From contig NZ_JYLB01000011.1 in assembly GCF_001042905.1 (NCBI RefSeq), positions 62,001 to 126,000 on the forward strand: a stretch of DNA of 64,000 nt, in the 5' to 3' direction. The position numbers and the translations under genes were made by a program. Of this stretch, positions 1-7,848 are shown in pieces; positions within the stretch are counted from its first letter, which is position 1; the number at the start of each line of letters is the position of its first letter. Source of the DNA: Pseudomonas lini (lineage in GTDB: Bacteria; Pseudomonadota; Gammaproteobacteria; Pseudomonadales; Pseudomonadaceae). The notes below the pieces were generated by a model. It saw nothing but the letters and a program-made list of their open reading frames with translations. It was not told the DNA's origin and did no database searches.

Positions 1-1772
1 TAGAACTGCGTCCCCTGCCCCGGCCGCGAGTAAACACCCATCCGCCCGCCATGCAGTTGCACGATTTCCTTGCACAGCGCCAGACCAAGCCCGGCACCGC
101 CCTTTTTACGGCCGACCTGGACAAAGGGCTCGAAGATCCGTCCCTGCTGGCCGTAGGCAATGCCTTCGCCGTTGTCCTCGACGCTGATAATCATCCGCTC
201 GCCATGGCGCCGGGCTTGCAAACGGATTAGTCCATCGTGGGAGGTATGGCGCAACGCGTTGTCGATCAGGTTATCGAGCACCCGCTCCAGTTGCGCCTGA
301 TCGGCTTGCAGCCGCGGCAACGGTCCCTGCACTTCCACCAGCAGTTCAATGCCCTTCTCCTGTGCCGGGCCGGCAAAACGTATCTGGGCCTGATCCAGCA
401 AGTCTTCGATGGAGCACGGTGCCAGCGTGAGTTTTTGCAGGCCGTTTTGATAGCGAGAGAAATTCAGCAGGTCGTTGATCAACTGCATCAGGCGCTGCAT
501 TTCTTCGTTGACGGTGTCCAGCAGGTCGGCTTCGCGGGAGTCTGCGGCAAAATGCGTCCGCTCGCGGAACAAGCCGAATGCCATGTGCATCCCGGTAACC
601 GGTGTGCGCAACTCATGGGAGGCACGCAAGACGAACTCGCTGCGTACCCGTTCGAAGGCACGCTGTTCGGTGACGTCATGCAACACCATCACCGCGCCGA
701 GAATATGACCCTGGGTATGGCTGACTGGCGTCAGGCTATACGTCAGCAATCGCGACTCGCCATCGACCTCGATGCTCAGGTCGTCCGGCGCTCGTTCCAG
801 GGTGCCGCCGCGCAACACCAGTTGCAGTTGCTCATCCAGTTCGGGACGCTCAAGCGCCGTGCCCAGCCCTTGGCCGAGACGATCGGTGTCCCAGCCTAGC
901 TGGCGCTGAGCCACTGGGTTGAGGTGCTCGAGATGACCTTGACGATCGATAATCAGCAAACCGTCGTCGATGCTGTCGAGCACCGCTTGCAAACGTTGCT
1001 GGCCGGCGAGCAGCTCGTCGATATTGGTAGCCTGGTGCTCACGCAGGGCCTCAGCCATGATTCCGAACCGCCGGCTCAACTGGTTCATTTCCACCGCGGA
1101 CGAAATCGGCAGGGTCACTTCGAAATTGCCCTGGCCGATATTGTCAGCTGCCTGCACCAGAGCCTCGATCGGAGCCCCGAACCGCCGGGCGATCGCATGG
1201 GCGGTAATGAACCCGATGAACAACACCGCTACCCCGACCAACCCAAGCAGGCCGGCAATCAACAGTGCCCGCTCCCGGGACTCGCGCTCGATCTCAGTGA
1301 TGTTATCCAGTGCGCGCTTCTGTTCAGAGATCAAACCGTTACGCAACGCGTTGAATTTTTCCGTGAGATCTCCGTCATCATTGACTACCTGTACCGGAGC
1401 GCGGGAAAGATCAAAGGCCTGCAGTAAGCTCTGATAATCAGCCTTGGCCTTTCTGAAACCATACTGGCCACCCTCGCTGGACGGCTCGCGAGCAATGCCT
1501 TCGTCAAGCAATTCGAGGGAATGCTGCCTGGAGGCCTCGAACGCCGCAGGGTCAGGGTTCTCGCCAAGCACGATAATCAGTTGATCACCCAGGCTCTGAC
1601 GCAGCTTCAATCCCAGATCCAGCGTGACGAAGTTGTCACGGAGCAGGGCTTCCTGAGTCCCAGCCATCTGCATCACGCTGACCAGCCCGAGCAAGAGCCC
1701 TAGCAGCGCCACGGTGATCAGCGCGGAAATACTCAGAAACAGCCGGGTGCGCAACGTCATCGCCAGTTTCAT
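1..1772 (-). CDS. kinB: KinB sensor histidine kinase (3' end outside window)
   Basis: Membrane sensor kinase partnered with AlgB; in P. aeruginosa KinB is the cognate kinase/phosphatase of AlgB and restrains alginate production. The start ATG at 1772 lies 10 bases after the algB stop, so the two form an operon. Visible in order: N-terminal membrane segment (about residues 8-32), periplasmic sensor region, second membrane segment (about 165-185), HAMP, a PAS-like region, the H-box 'RASHELRTPVTGM', an N-box 'LIDNALRHT' and ATP-lid glycines 'GAGLGLALCKEI'. The window holds 590 codons and ends inside the last residues; the P. aeruginosa protein is about 595 aa, so very little is missing. Identification is strong because of the algB neighbour and domain order. 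Confidence 0.93.
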   Translation of the reverse strand, partial: MKLAMTLRTRLFLSISALITVALLGLLLGLVSVMQMAGTQEALLRDNFVTLDLGLKLRQSLGDQLIIVLGENPDPAAFEASRQHSLELLDEGIAREPSSEGGQYGFRKAKADYQSLLQAFDLSRAPVQVVNDDGDLTEKFNALRNGLISEQKRALDNITEIERESRERALLIAGLLGLVGVAVLFIGFITAHAIARRFGAPIEALVQAADNIGQGNFEVTLPISSAVEMNQLSRRFGIMAEALREHQATNIDELLAGQQRLQAVLDSIDDGLLIIDRQGHLEHLNPVAQRQLGWDTDRLGQGLGTALERPELDEQLQLVLRGGTLERAPDDLSIEVDGESRLLTYSLTPVSHTQGHILGAVMVLHDVTEQRAFERVRSEFVLRASHELRTPVTGMHMAFGLFRERTHFAADSREADLLDTVNEEMQRLMQLINDLLNFSRYQNGLQKLTLAPCSIEDLLDQAQIRFAGPAQEKGIELLVEVQGPLPRLQADQAQLERVLDNLIDNALRHTSHDGLIRLQARRHGERMIISVEDNGEGIAYGQQGRIFEPFVQVGRKKGGAGLGLALCKEIVQLHGGRMGVYSRPGQGTQF

Positions 1773-1782
1773 CGGTTAAGAC

Positions 1783-3129
1783 TCACAGGTTGTACTGCTT
1801 GCGTTTGCGGTACAGGGTCGAGGCATCGATACCCAGGGTCTTCGCCGCCTGGTCCAGCGTGTCGGCCGTGGCGAGGACCGCGCCAATGTGAGCTTTCTCC
1901 AACTCATCCAGGCTCAACGCAGCACCAATGCGCGGCGTGTGGTTGGCCGGGATCTCGGCCATGCCCAAGTGGCTGAGCTCTACCCGCTCCTGCGGACAAA
2001 TAATGCTCGCGCGCTCCACCACGTTGCGCAGTTCGCGAATGTTGCCCGGCCAGCGGTAGCTGAGCAGCGCTTCGCGGGCCTCGTCGCTGAAACACCGGGC
2101 CGGACGCGAGTATTCCTTGACGAAGCGCGCCAGGAAGCGGTCTGCCAGGTTCAGAATATCTTCCCTGCGCTCGCGAAGCGGCGGTAGGTGCAAGGTGATG
2201 ACGTTCAGGCGATAGAGCAAATCTTCACGAAAACGACCATCGCGGACCATGTCTTCCAGGTTGAGGTTTGTGGCTGCGAGGATTCGCACGTCGGCGCGAC
2301 GGGTCACCGGGTCGCCCACGCGCTCGTATTCCTTGTCTTGGATGAAACGTAACAATTTTGGCTGCAAGGTCAGTGGAAAATCGCCGATCTCGTCGAGAAA
2401 CAACGTTCCGCCGTCGGCCTGATTGACGCGACCCAAGGTGCTTTCGCTGGCACCGGTGAAGGCGCCCCGGCTGTGGCCGAAAAGCTCGCTATCCATCAAC
2501 TCTGCAGTCAGGGACGGGCAGTTGATGGTGACGCAGGATTTCTTCTGGCGTTTGCTCCAGCCGTGAATCGCCCGTGACAGCTCACCTTTACCGGTGCCGG
2601 ACTCGCCGAGAATCAGGATGTTGGCGTCAGTACTGGCGACCTGACGTGCGGTTTCGAGCACCACTTTCATGGCCGGACTGTGGGAATCCAGGCCCTCCTT
2701 GGGTTTGCGCACTTCACCTTCGAGGGCTTCCAGCCGCGCCGAGAGTTGTCGCACTTCCAGCTGTTTGGCCGTGGCCAGACGCAACTGGTCGGGGCTGCAA
2801 GGTTTGACCAGATAGTCGGCGGCACCGGCCTGAATCGCATCCACCGCAGTGTCCACGGCCGAATGAGCAGTCACGATCACCACCCGCATCCACGGCGCCT
2901 GGATGCGCATTTGGGCCAGTACATCGAGCCCATTGTCTTCACCCAGCCGCAAATCGAGAAAGCACAGATCGAAAACCTGGCGCTGCAACAAGGCTTCGGC
3001 CTGAGCAGCGCTGGTCGCGGTGGCCACGCTGTAGCCTTCATCTTCGAGGCAATAGCGAAAGGTTCGAAGGATGGCGGATTCATCATCCACCAGCAGAATG
3101 CGGCCTTGATGCTCAGTGGCTGATTCCAT
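1783..3129 (-). CDS. algB: AlgB, NtrC-family sigma-54-type response regulator
   Basis: Cytoplasmic transcription factor of the KinB-AlgB pair, 448 aa. Receiver domain with acidic pocket D15-D16 and phosphoacceptor D59 ('FLDLRLG'), AAA+ domain with Walker A 'GESGTGKGE', the sigma-54 contact loop 'GAFTGA' and Walker B 'LFLDEIGD', then a Fis-type helix-turn-helix at the C-terminus ('DQAAKTLGIDASTLYRKR'). The start at 3129 is chosen because AAGGAG lies about 10 bases upstream and the length matches the family; an in-frame ATG 18 codons earlier has no such site. The intact GAFTGA loop means it should be able to activate sigma-54 promoters, and a complete sigma-54 promoter lies in the divergent intergenic region. 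Confidence 0.96.
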   Translation of the reverse strand: MESATEHQGRILLVDDESAILRTFRYCLEDEGYSVATATSAAQAEALLQRQVFDLCFLDLRLGEDNGLDVLAQMRIQAPWMRVVIVTAHSAVDTAVDAIQAGAADYLVKPCSPDQLRLATAKQLEVRQLSARLEALEGEVRKPKEGLDSHSPAMKVVLETARQVASTDANILILGESGTGKGELSRAIHGWSKRQKKSCVTINCPSLTAELMDSELFGHSRGAFTGASESTLGRVNQADGGTLFLDEIGDFPLTLQPKLLRFIQDKEYERVGDPVTRRADVRILAATNLNLEDMVRDGRFREDLLYRLNVITLHLPPLRERREDILNLADRFLARFVKEYSRPARCFSDEAREALLSYRWPGNIRELRNVVERASIICPQERVELSHLGMAEIPANHTPRIGAALSLDELEKAHIGAVLATADTLDQAAKTLGIDASTLYRKRKQYNL

Positions 3130-3367
3130 GTTCCTGCGCTCCTTTAATTGTTGATTTTGGTTAGGCCCAGAAAAATCGGGCAAGTTGCATGATTGATTGT
3201 GGCCGATTTCAGCTAAATCAGCGGAGCTATCTACTTATCAACAAGATAACCAACTGATTTATTTTATTTTTTATTAATGAACCGTTCTGCGCCGATGGCC
3301 TGCGTCCCTTTCTGACATCTGCGCCCTTCCCTCAATTCCAAAAATATTGAAAGTTTTCGCTAGTCCA

Positions 3368-3384
3368 TCGTGCATTACGCACGA
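3368..3384. promoter_or_regulatory. Upstream activator dyad 1 (candidate AlgB site)
   Basis: Perfect inverted repeat TCGTGC-N5-GCACGA. It lies about 100 bp upstream of the sigma-54 element at 3478 and 31 bp (about three helical turns) centre to centre from a second, imperfect copy. This is the usual layout of an enhancer for an NtrC-type activator. Assignment to AlgB is inferred from the adjacent algB gene. Confidence 0.6.
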
Positions 3385-3398
3385 CCTCAGAAGGTCCA

Positions 3399-3415
3399 TC
3401 GTGCAGGATGCGTCC
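3399..3415. promoter_or_regulatory. Upstream activator dyad 2 (candidate AlgB site)
   Basis: Second copy of the repeat: the left part 'GTCCATCGTGCA' is identical to that of dyad 1, and the right arm is degenerate (GCGTCC in place of GCACGA). The 31-bp phasing puts both copies on the same face of the helix. Confidence 0.55.
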
Positions 3416-3437
3416 AAAACGATTTGGACAAACCATC

Positions 3438-3450
3438 TAATTCATTGATT
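3438..3450 (-). promoter_or_regulatory. Consensus IHF site
   Basis: On the minus strand AATCAATGAATTA fits the IHF consensus WATCAA-N4-TTR at every defined position. It lies between the activator dyads and the -24/-12 element, where IHF bends DNA at sigma-54 promoters, within an AT-rich stretch. Confidence 0.6.
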
Positions 3451-3477
3451 TTTAACATATTAATACCAACAAAAAGC

Positions 3478-3493
3478 TGGCATGCAGGCTGCA
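3478..3493 (+). promoter_or_regulatory. Sigma-54 (-24/-12) promoter
   Basis: TGGCATG-N4-CTGCA against consensus TGGCACG-N4-TTGCW: the GG and GC doublets are intact and correctly 12 bases apart, with two tolerated mismatches. Transcription would start near 3505, about 65 bases before the small WVF gene at 3571. Confidence 0.65.
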
Positions 3494-3570
3494 GGAGTCT
3501 GGGTAACCAGGGCATTTAACGAATCAGCGCCCGCCAAAGATCACTACCCCAGCGTGGGAGGAACTTCAGG

Positions 3571-3849
3571 ATGAATCGCCAAGGTGCCGCCCAATTGCGT
3601 ATCTCGCCTTTGCTTGTCCAGCAAGGCTTGTTTGTCCTGCTGGCGCTATTGATCACCTTGATTGGCGGCCAGCAGTACTTGCGTTGGGAACAGAGCCAGC
3701 AGCCAGAGACGCCGCACCTGTCGATTCCACCTCAAACCCACTTCAGCGCCGCCAGCAGCAGCCTGGCTGACAGCGACTCGATGCGAATGATGGACGTCGA
3801 CCAGGCCCAGCCTGTGGATGAGACGCCTCAGGAGCGTTGGGTGTTTTAA
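3571..3849 (+). CDS. MucE-like small membrane protein ending in WVF (candidate AlgW activator)
   Basis: 92 aa. One hydrophobic segment at about residues 14-33 ('LLVQQGLFVLLALLITLIGG'), then a polar, Pro/Ser/Gln-rich tail of about 55 residues with no recognisable domain, ending exactly in -ERWVF. The expected topology puts the C-terminus in the periplasm. A start at 3571 is supported by GGGAGGA 8 bases upstream. The C-terminus matches that of the small protein at 46016-46267 (-QRWVF). In P. aeruginosa a C-terminal WVF on MucE binds the PDZ domain of AlgW and turns on MucA cleavage. Divergent from algB and preceded by a sigma-54 promoter with activator dyads and an IHF site. The AlgW role is inferred; no alternative function is evident. 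Confidence 0.75.
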   Translation: MNRQGAAQLRISPLLVQQGLFVLLALLITLIGGQQYLRWEQSQQPETPHLSIPPQTHFSAASSSLADSDSMRMMDVDQAQPVDETPQERWVF

Positions 3850-3861
3850 GCAAACGAACTT

Positions 3862-3878
3862 GGCGCGCTCAACGCGCC
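3862..3878 (+). other. Short GC-rich hairpin after the WVF gene
   Basis: GGCGCG-N5-CGCGCC in the 81-base gap between the WVF gene and the DUF1328 gene. No U-run follows, so it is more likely a partial attenuator or mRNA-stabilising hairpin than a full terminator. Confidence 0.35.
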
Positions 3879-3885
3879 GGGATAA

Positions 3886-4095
<210 letters not shown>

Positions 4096-4097
4096 AC

Positions 4098-4247
4098 ATG
4101 AGCATTTCGTTAAAGACAGTGGCAGCCGCCCTGCTTCTGGGCGGCAATGCCATGGCGATGGCGATGGCGGCCAATGATGGCCAGATACGCCAATGAATGG
4201 CTCAATTGATGGAACAACTAAAAAAGATCCAGGCTGGTACTGAGTTT
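4098..4247 (+). pseudogene. Decayed small secreted protein, in-frame stop
   Basis: An ATG two bases after the DUF1328 stop opens MSISLKTVAAALLLGGNAMA plus MAMAANDGQIRQ, which looks like a signal peptide with an AMA cleavage site and a short mature start. A TGA at 4194 ends it after 32 residues. The next codon is ATG in the same frame and continues MAQLMEQLKKIQAG, a plausible continuation of a helical periplasmic protein. Beyond about 4245 the frame loses protein character. I read this as one small exported protein broken by a nonsense mutation and by loss of its 3' part. A genuine 32-residue peptide cannot be excluded. Confidence 0.45.
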
Positions 4248-4283
4248 CGAAACACGAAAGAGGCCCCAGCGCTTCTTTCCACT

Positions 4284-4480
4284 GCGCTACCCGAGGACGG
4301 TAGACGCATGACCAAGGGGTCGGGACGTTCTGACTGTTTCAGGGTCGGAGTGACCTACGGGTACAGGGAGTACCTGCGCAAGGGCCGGGTCAGGCAAAGC
4401 TGCGACGCAAGTTCGCCGCAGGCAGCGCCTCGACGGACTTGCGGAGAGCTTCAACGTGCAAAACGTTGATCTAGAGCATT
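4284..4480 (+). ncRNA. Candidate structured small RNA with GGA-loop hairpins
   Basis: No credible coding frame, but consecutive perfect or near-perfect stem-loops on the plus strand: 4284-4307 (stem GCGCTACC/GGTAG-CGC, loop CGAGGAC), 4310-4321 (GACC-AAGG-GGTC), 4343-4355 (GGTC-GGAGT-GACC), 4358-4376 (7-bp stem, loop AGGGA) and, near 4454-4472, TCAACGT-GCAAA-ACGTTGA. Three loops expose GGA, the core bound by RsmA/RsmE (CsrA family); the 4358-4376 site is close to the full RsmE consensus. I see no GacA box (TGTAAG-N6-CTTACA) upstream. It could be a known Pseudomonas sRNA I do not recognise. Confidence 0.35.
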
Positions 4481-4926
4481 CAGCTCATCTGTTCTTAGTG
4501 CATATTCCCCGCAAAACCGTTTCGCGGTGTTTCTTCTTGACCGTATATCGAGAAAGCTCCGACTTTCCCGAGAAGAAAATTCGCAGCCAAACGTAGGCCT
4601 TTTCCTAAATTTCCGCCTATTTAAAAAACATCGACCTGCGCTGAAATGGCCGGCATACGGCACTTATGCCCGCCTGAATGTCGTATTCAAACCGGGTGGG
4701 ATGCGGGTTTCAGTTAGAAAATCTCATGCCGATTCGGCATAGGGTAGGCGTTTACGGCATTAGACGGCGCTTCCCGGCATCGGAATAGTTGCGCCTTTTT
4801 CACTGCCTGAGAGCTGTAAATGCTCGCTCGCGGGGACCTTATACGGGGGCCGATGCAAGACTTGTTCGCCATTGAGCGTTTCAGTTCATGCATCAGCCTG
4901 AGTCAAACGCAAGTAAGGGTAAAGAT
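4481..4926. other. Gene-free leader region of gltP
   Basis: No supported gene. A perfect 15-base dyad ATGCCGA-T-TCGGCAT is at 4726-4740, and further GGCAT/CGGCAT half-sites occur near 4651, 4756 and 4773. The cluster lies 100-280 bases before gltP and could bind a regulator of the transporter. I did not find a convincing promoter. Confidence 0.4.
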
Positions 4927-6258
4927 ATGAAGAAGGCAAAGCTTAGCCTCGCCTGGCAGATCCTCATCGGTCTGGTTCTGGGGATAGCAATTGGTGCACT
5001 GCTCAACCATTTCAGTGCCGAAAAAGCCTGGTGGATCAGCAACGTGCTGCAACCGGCAGGCGATATCTTTATCCGTCTGATCAAGATGATCGTGATCCCG
5101 ATCGTGATCTCCTCGCTAGTCGTCGGCATTGCTGGCGTGGGCGACGCGAAGAAACTCGGTCGCATCGGTCTGAAGACCATCATTTACTTCGAAATCGTCA
5201 CCACCATCGCCATTCTGGTCGGTCTGGTGTTGGCCAACGTGGTCCATCCGGGCACCGGCATCGACATGAGCACCCTGGGTACGGTGGATATTTCCAAGTA
5301 CCAGGCCACTGCCGCCGAGGTTCAGCATGAACATGCGTTCATTCAGACCATCCTCAACCTGATCCCGTCGAACATCTTCGCGGCCATGGCCCGCGGCGAA
5401 ATGCTGCCGATCATCTTCTTCTCCGTGTTGTTCGGTCTCGGTCTGTCGAGCCTGCAATCGGACCTGCGCGATCCGCTGGTGAAGATGTTCCAGGGCGTAT
5501 CGGAAAGCATGTTCAAGGTCACCCACATGATCATGAACTACGCCCCGATCGGTGTGTTCGCATTGATCGCGGTAACCGTGGCCAACTTCGGCTTCGCCTC
5601 TCTGCTGCCACTGGCCAAACTGGTCGTTCTGGTTTACTTCGCCATCGCTTTCTTCGCCTTCGTGGTGCTGGGCCTGATCGCTCGCCTGTTCGGCTTCTCG
5701 GTGATCAAGCTGATGCGCATCTTCAAGGATGAGCTGGTCCTGGCCTACTCCACCGCCAGTTCCGAAACCGTGCTGCCGCGCGTGATCGAGAAGATGGAAG
5801 CTTACGGCGCGCCGAAAGCCATTTGCAGTTTCGTGGTACCGACCGGCTATTCGTTCAACCTCGACGGTTCGACCCTGTACCAGAGCATCGCGGCAATCTT
5901 CATTGCCCAGCTCTACGGCATCGACCTGTCGATCAGCCAACAATTGCTGCTGGTGCTGACGCTGATGGTCACCTCCAAAGGCATCGCCGGCGTACCGGGC
6001 GTGTCCTTCGTGGTGCTGCTGGCCACCCTGGGCAGTGTTGGTATTCCGCTGGAAGGCCTGGCGTTCATCGCCGGCGTCGACCGCATCATGGACATGGCCC
6101 GTACCGCGCTGAACGTGATCGGTAATGCCTTGGCCGTGCTGGTCATCGCACGTTGGGAAGGTATGTACGACGACGCCAAGGGCGAGCGCTACTGGAACTC
6201 CCTGCCGCACTGGCGCAGCAAGGAAAAGCTGCCGGTTGGCGAGATTTCCAGCAACTGA
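4927..6258 (+). CDS. gltP: Proton/glutamate-aspartate (dicarboxylate) symporter GltP
   Basis: Inner-membrane symporter of the DAACS (SLC1-like) family, 443 aa, close to E. coli GltP (437 aa). Multiple hydrophobic segments, the serine-rich reentrant loop 'YSTASSETVLP' and the transport motif 'SFNLDGSTLYQS' followed by 'GIAGVPGVSFVVL' and 'DRIMDMARTALNVIGN'. The start at 4927 has AAGGGTAAAG upstream and begins the typical MKKAKLS; an ATG 13 codons earlier would add a polar tail with no ribosome site. gltP also lies near algB in P. aeruginosa. A terminator follows at 6421. Confidence 0.92.
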   Translation: MKKAKLSLAWQILIGLVLGIAIGALLNHFSAEKAWWISNVLQPAGDIFIRLIKMIVIPIVISSLVVGIAGVGDAKKLGRIGLKTIIYFEIVTTIAILVGLVLANVVHPGTGIDMSTLGTVDISKYQATAAEVQHEHAFIQTILNLIPSNIFAAMARGEMLPIIFFSVLFGLGLSSLQSDLRDPLVKMFQGVSESMFKVTHMIMNYAPIGVFALIAVTVANFGFASLLPLAKLVVLVYFAIAFFAFVVLGLIARLFGFSVIKLMRIFKDELVLAYSTASSETVLPRVIEKMEAYGAPKAICSFVVPTGYSFNLDGSTLYQSIAAIFIAQLYGIDLSISQQLLLVLTLMVTSKGIAGVPGVSFVVLLATLGSVGIPLEGLAFIAGVDRIMDMARTALNVIGNALAVLVIARWEGMYDDAKGERYWNSLPHWRSKEKLPVGEISSN

Positions 6259-6267
6259 CGTAGATCC

Positions 6268-6359
6268 CTGTAGGAGCGAGGCTTGCCCGCGAATGGGACG
6301 CCGCGGTGTTTCAGTTGCACCGCGTTATCGTTCTTCGCTGGCAAGCCATACTCCTACAG
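6268..6359. repeat. REP pair (BIME)
   Basis: Two inverted copies of the REP core (TGTAGGAGCGAGGCTTGCCCGCGAA and its imperfect reverse) around a 40-base centre. Lies just after gltP. Confidence 0.85.
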
Positions 6360-6420
6360 GACCGAGTTGCACGCACAATGTGTAGGGCGCAATCCCGCAG
6401 CGCGATAAACGCTCGCAAAC

Positions 6421-6444
6421 AAACCCCGGAGAAATCCGGGGTTT
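6421..6444 (+). terminator. Rho-independent terminator after gltP
   Basis: AAACCCCGGA-GAAA-TCCGGGGTTT, perfect 10-bp stem with a GAAA tetraloop, followed by GTCGTTTCT. Confidence 0.75.
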
Positions 6445-6498
6445 GTCGTTTCTGCCTACCCCGCTATCATTCGCCGCATCTTCCGGGGGATTTGACTG

Positions 6499-7728
6499 AT
6501 GCTTAATGGCCTGTGGCTTGGCTTCTTCATCGTGGCTGCCGTTTCGGCGCTGGCGCAATGGCTGATCGGCGGTAACGCCGGGATCTTTGCGGCGATGGTG
6601 GAGAGCATTTTCGCCATGGCCAAATTGTCGGTCGAGGTCATGGTCCTGCTGTTCGGCACCCTCACCCTCTGGCTGGGTTTTCTGCGGATTGCCGAAAAGG
6701 CAGGGATCGTCGAATGGCTGGCCAAGGCGCTGGGCCCATTGTTCCTGCGCCTGATGCCGGAAGTGCCGGCCGGTCACCCGGCCATCGGCCTGATCACCCT
6801 GAACTTCGCCGCCAACGGCCTGGGGCTGGACAACGCCGCCACACCGATCGGCCTCAAAGCCATGAAGGCGCTGCAAGAGCTCAACCCCAGCGACACCATC
6901 GCCAGCAACGCGCAGATCCTCTTCCTCGTACTCAACGCCTCCTCCCTGACCCTGCTGCCGGTGACGATCTTCATGTACCGCGCCCAGCAAGGCGCGCCCG
7001 ACCCGACCCTGGTGTTCCTGCCGATTCTGCTCGCGACCAGTTGCTCGACCCTCGTCGGTCTATTGTCGGTTGCGTTCATGCAGCGTCTGCGCCTGTGGGA
7101 CCCGGTGGTGCTCGCCTACCTGATTCCCGGTGCCTTGGCCCTCGGTGCGTTCATGGCGCTGCTGGCGACGCTCTCGGCGACCGCTCTGGCGGGCTTGTCA
7201 TCGATCCTCGGCAACGTGACGCTGTTCGGACTGATCATGCTGTTTCTGATCATTGGTGCATTACGCAAGGTGAAGGTTTACGAAGCATTCGTCGAAGGCG
7301 CCAAAGAAGGCTTCGACGTAGCCAAGAACCTGCTGCCGTATCTGGTGGCGATGCTGTGTGCCGTGGGCGTGCTGCGGGCATCCGGAGCGCTGGACTTCGG
7401 TCTGGACGGGATTCGGCATCTGGTGGAATGGGCCGGTTGGGACACGCGCTTCGTCGATGCGCTGCCAACGGCCATGGTCAAACCCTTCTCCGGCAGCGCC
7501 GCGCGGGCGATGCTGATCGAAACCATGAAGACCTCCGGGGTAGACAGCTTCCCGGCGCTGGTGGCGGCGACGATTCAGGGCAGTACCGAAACAACCTTCT
7601 ATGTGTTGGCGGTGTACTTCGGCGCGGTGGGCATTCAGCGCGCACGGCACGCGGTGGGGTGTGCGTTGCTGGCGGAATTGGCGGGTGTTCTTGGCGCGAT
7701 CGGGGTTTGCTACTGGTTCTTCGGCTAA
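6499..7728 (+). CDS. Nucleoside-recognition (gate) domain membrane protein, SpmA/SpmB-like fusion
   Basis: 409 aa integral membrane protein with about ten hydrophobic segments and two 'gate' halves. The first half carries 'FAANGLGLDNAATPIGLKAM', the signature of spore maturation protein A; the second carries 'STETTFYVLAVYFGAVG', the signature of SpmB. In Bacillus these are two separate proteins; a single fused chain is common in non-sporulating Gammaproteobacteria. Substrate and physiological role are unknown. Start supported by GGGGGA 7 bases upstream. Flanked by a terminator and a REP pair, so probably a single-gene unit. Confidence 0.85.
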   Translation: MLNGLWLGFFIVAAVSALAQWLIGGNAGIFAAMVESIFAMAKLSVEVMVLLFGTLTLWLGFLRIAEKAGIVEWLAKALGPLFLRLMPEVPAGHPAIGLITLNFAANGLGLDNAATPIGLKAMKALQELNPSDTIASNAQILFLVLNASSLTLLPVTIFMYRAQQGAPDPTLVFLPILLATSCSTLVGLLSVAFMQRLRLWDPVVLAYLIPGALALGAFMALLATLSATALAGLSSILGNVTLFGLIMLFLIIGALRKVKVYEAFVEGAKEGFDVAKNLLPYLVAMLCAVGVLRASGALDFGLDGIRHLVEWAGWDTRFVDALPTAMVKPFSGSAARAMLIETMKTSGVDSFPALVAATIQGSTETTFYVLAVYFGAVGIQRARHAVGCALLAELAGVLGAIGVCYWFFG

Positions 7729-7739
7729 ACCAGGAACCC

Positions 7740-7829
7740 TGTGGGAGCGGGCTTGCTCGCGAAGAGGCCGGTACATTCAACATCTCTGTTGACTGACACA
7801 CCGCCTTCGCGAGCAAGCCCGCTCCCACA
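7740..7829. repeat. REP pair (BIME)
   Basis: TGTGGGAGCGGGCTTGCTCGCGAA and its exact reverse complement separated by about 42 bases, between convergent genes. Same family as 23465-23554. Confidence 0.9.
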
Positions 7830-7848
7830 TTAAATAGGCGTCGGACCT

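Noticed and set aside
4098-4300. GacA box upstream of the candidate RNA
   Set aside because: No TGTAAG-N6-CTTACA-like sequence here or upstream of the 45.8 kb candidate.
4197-4469. 90-residue frame as an intact gene
   Set aside because: Only the first dozen residues look like protein; the rest overlaps the hairpin chain and has no family character. Treated as pseudogene start plus candidate RNA.
4527-4742. 71-residue frame before gltP
   Set aside because: No ribosome site, no recognisable domain, composition unlike neighbouring genes.
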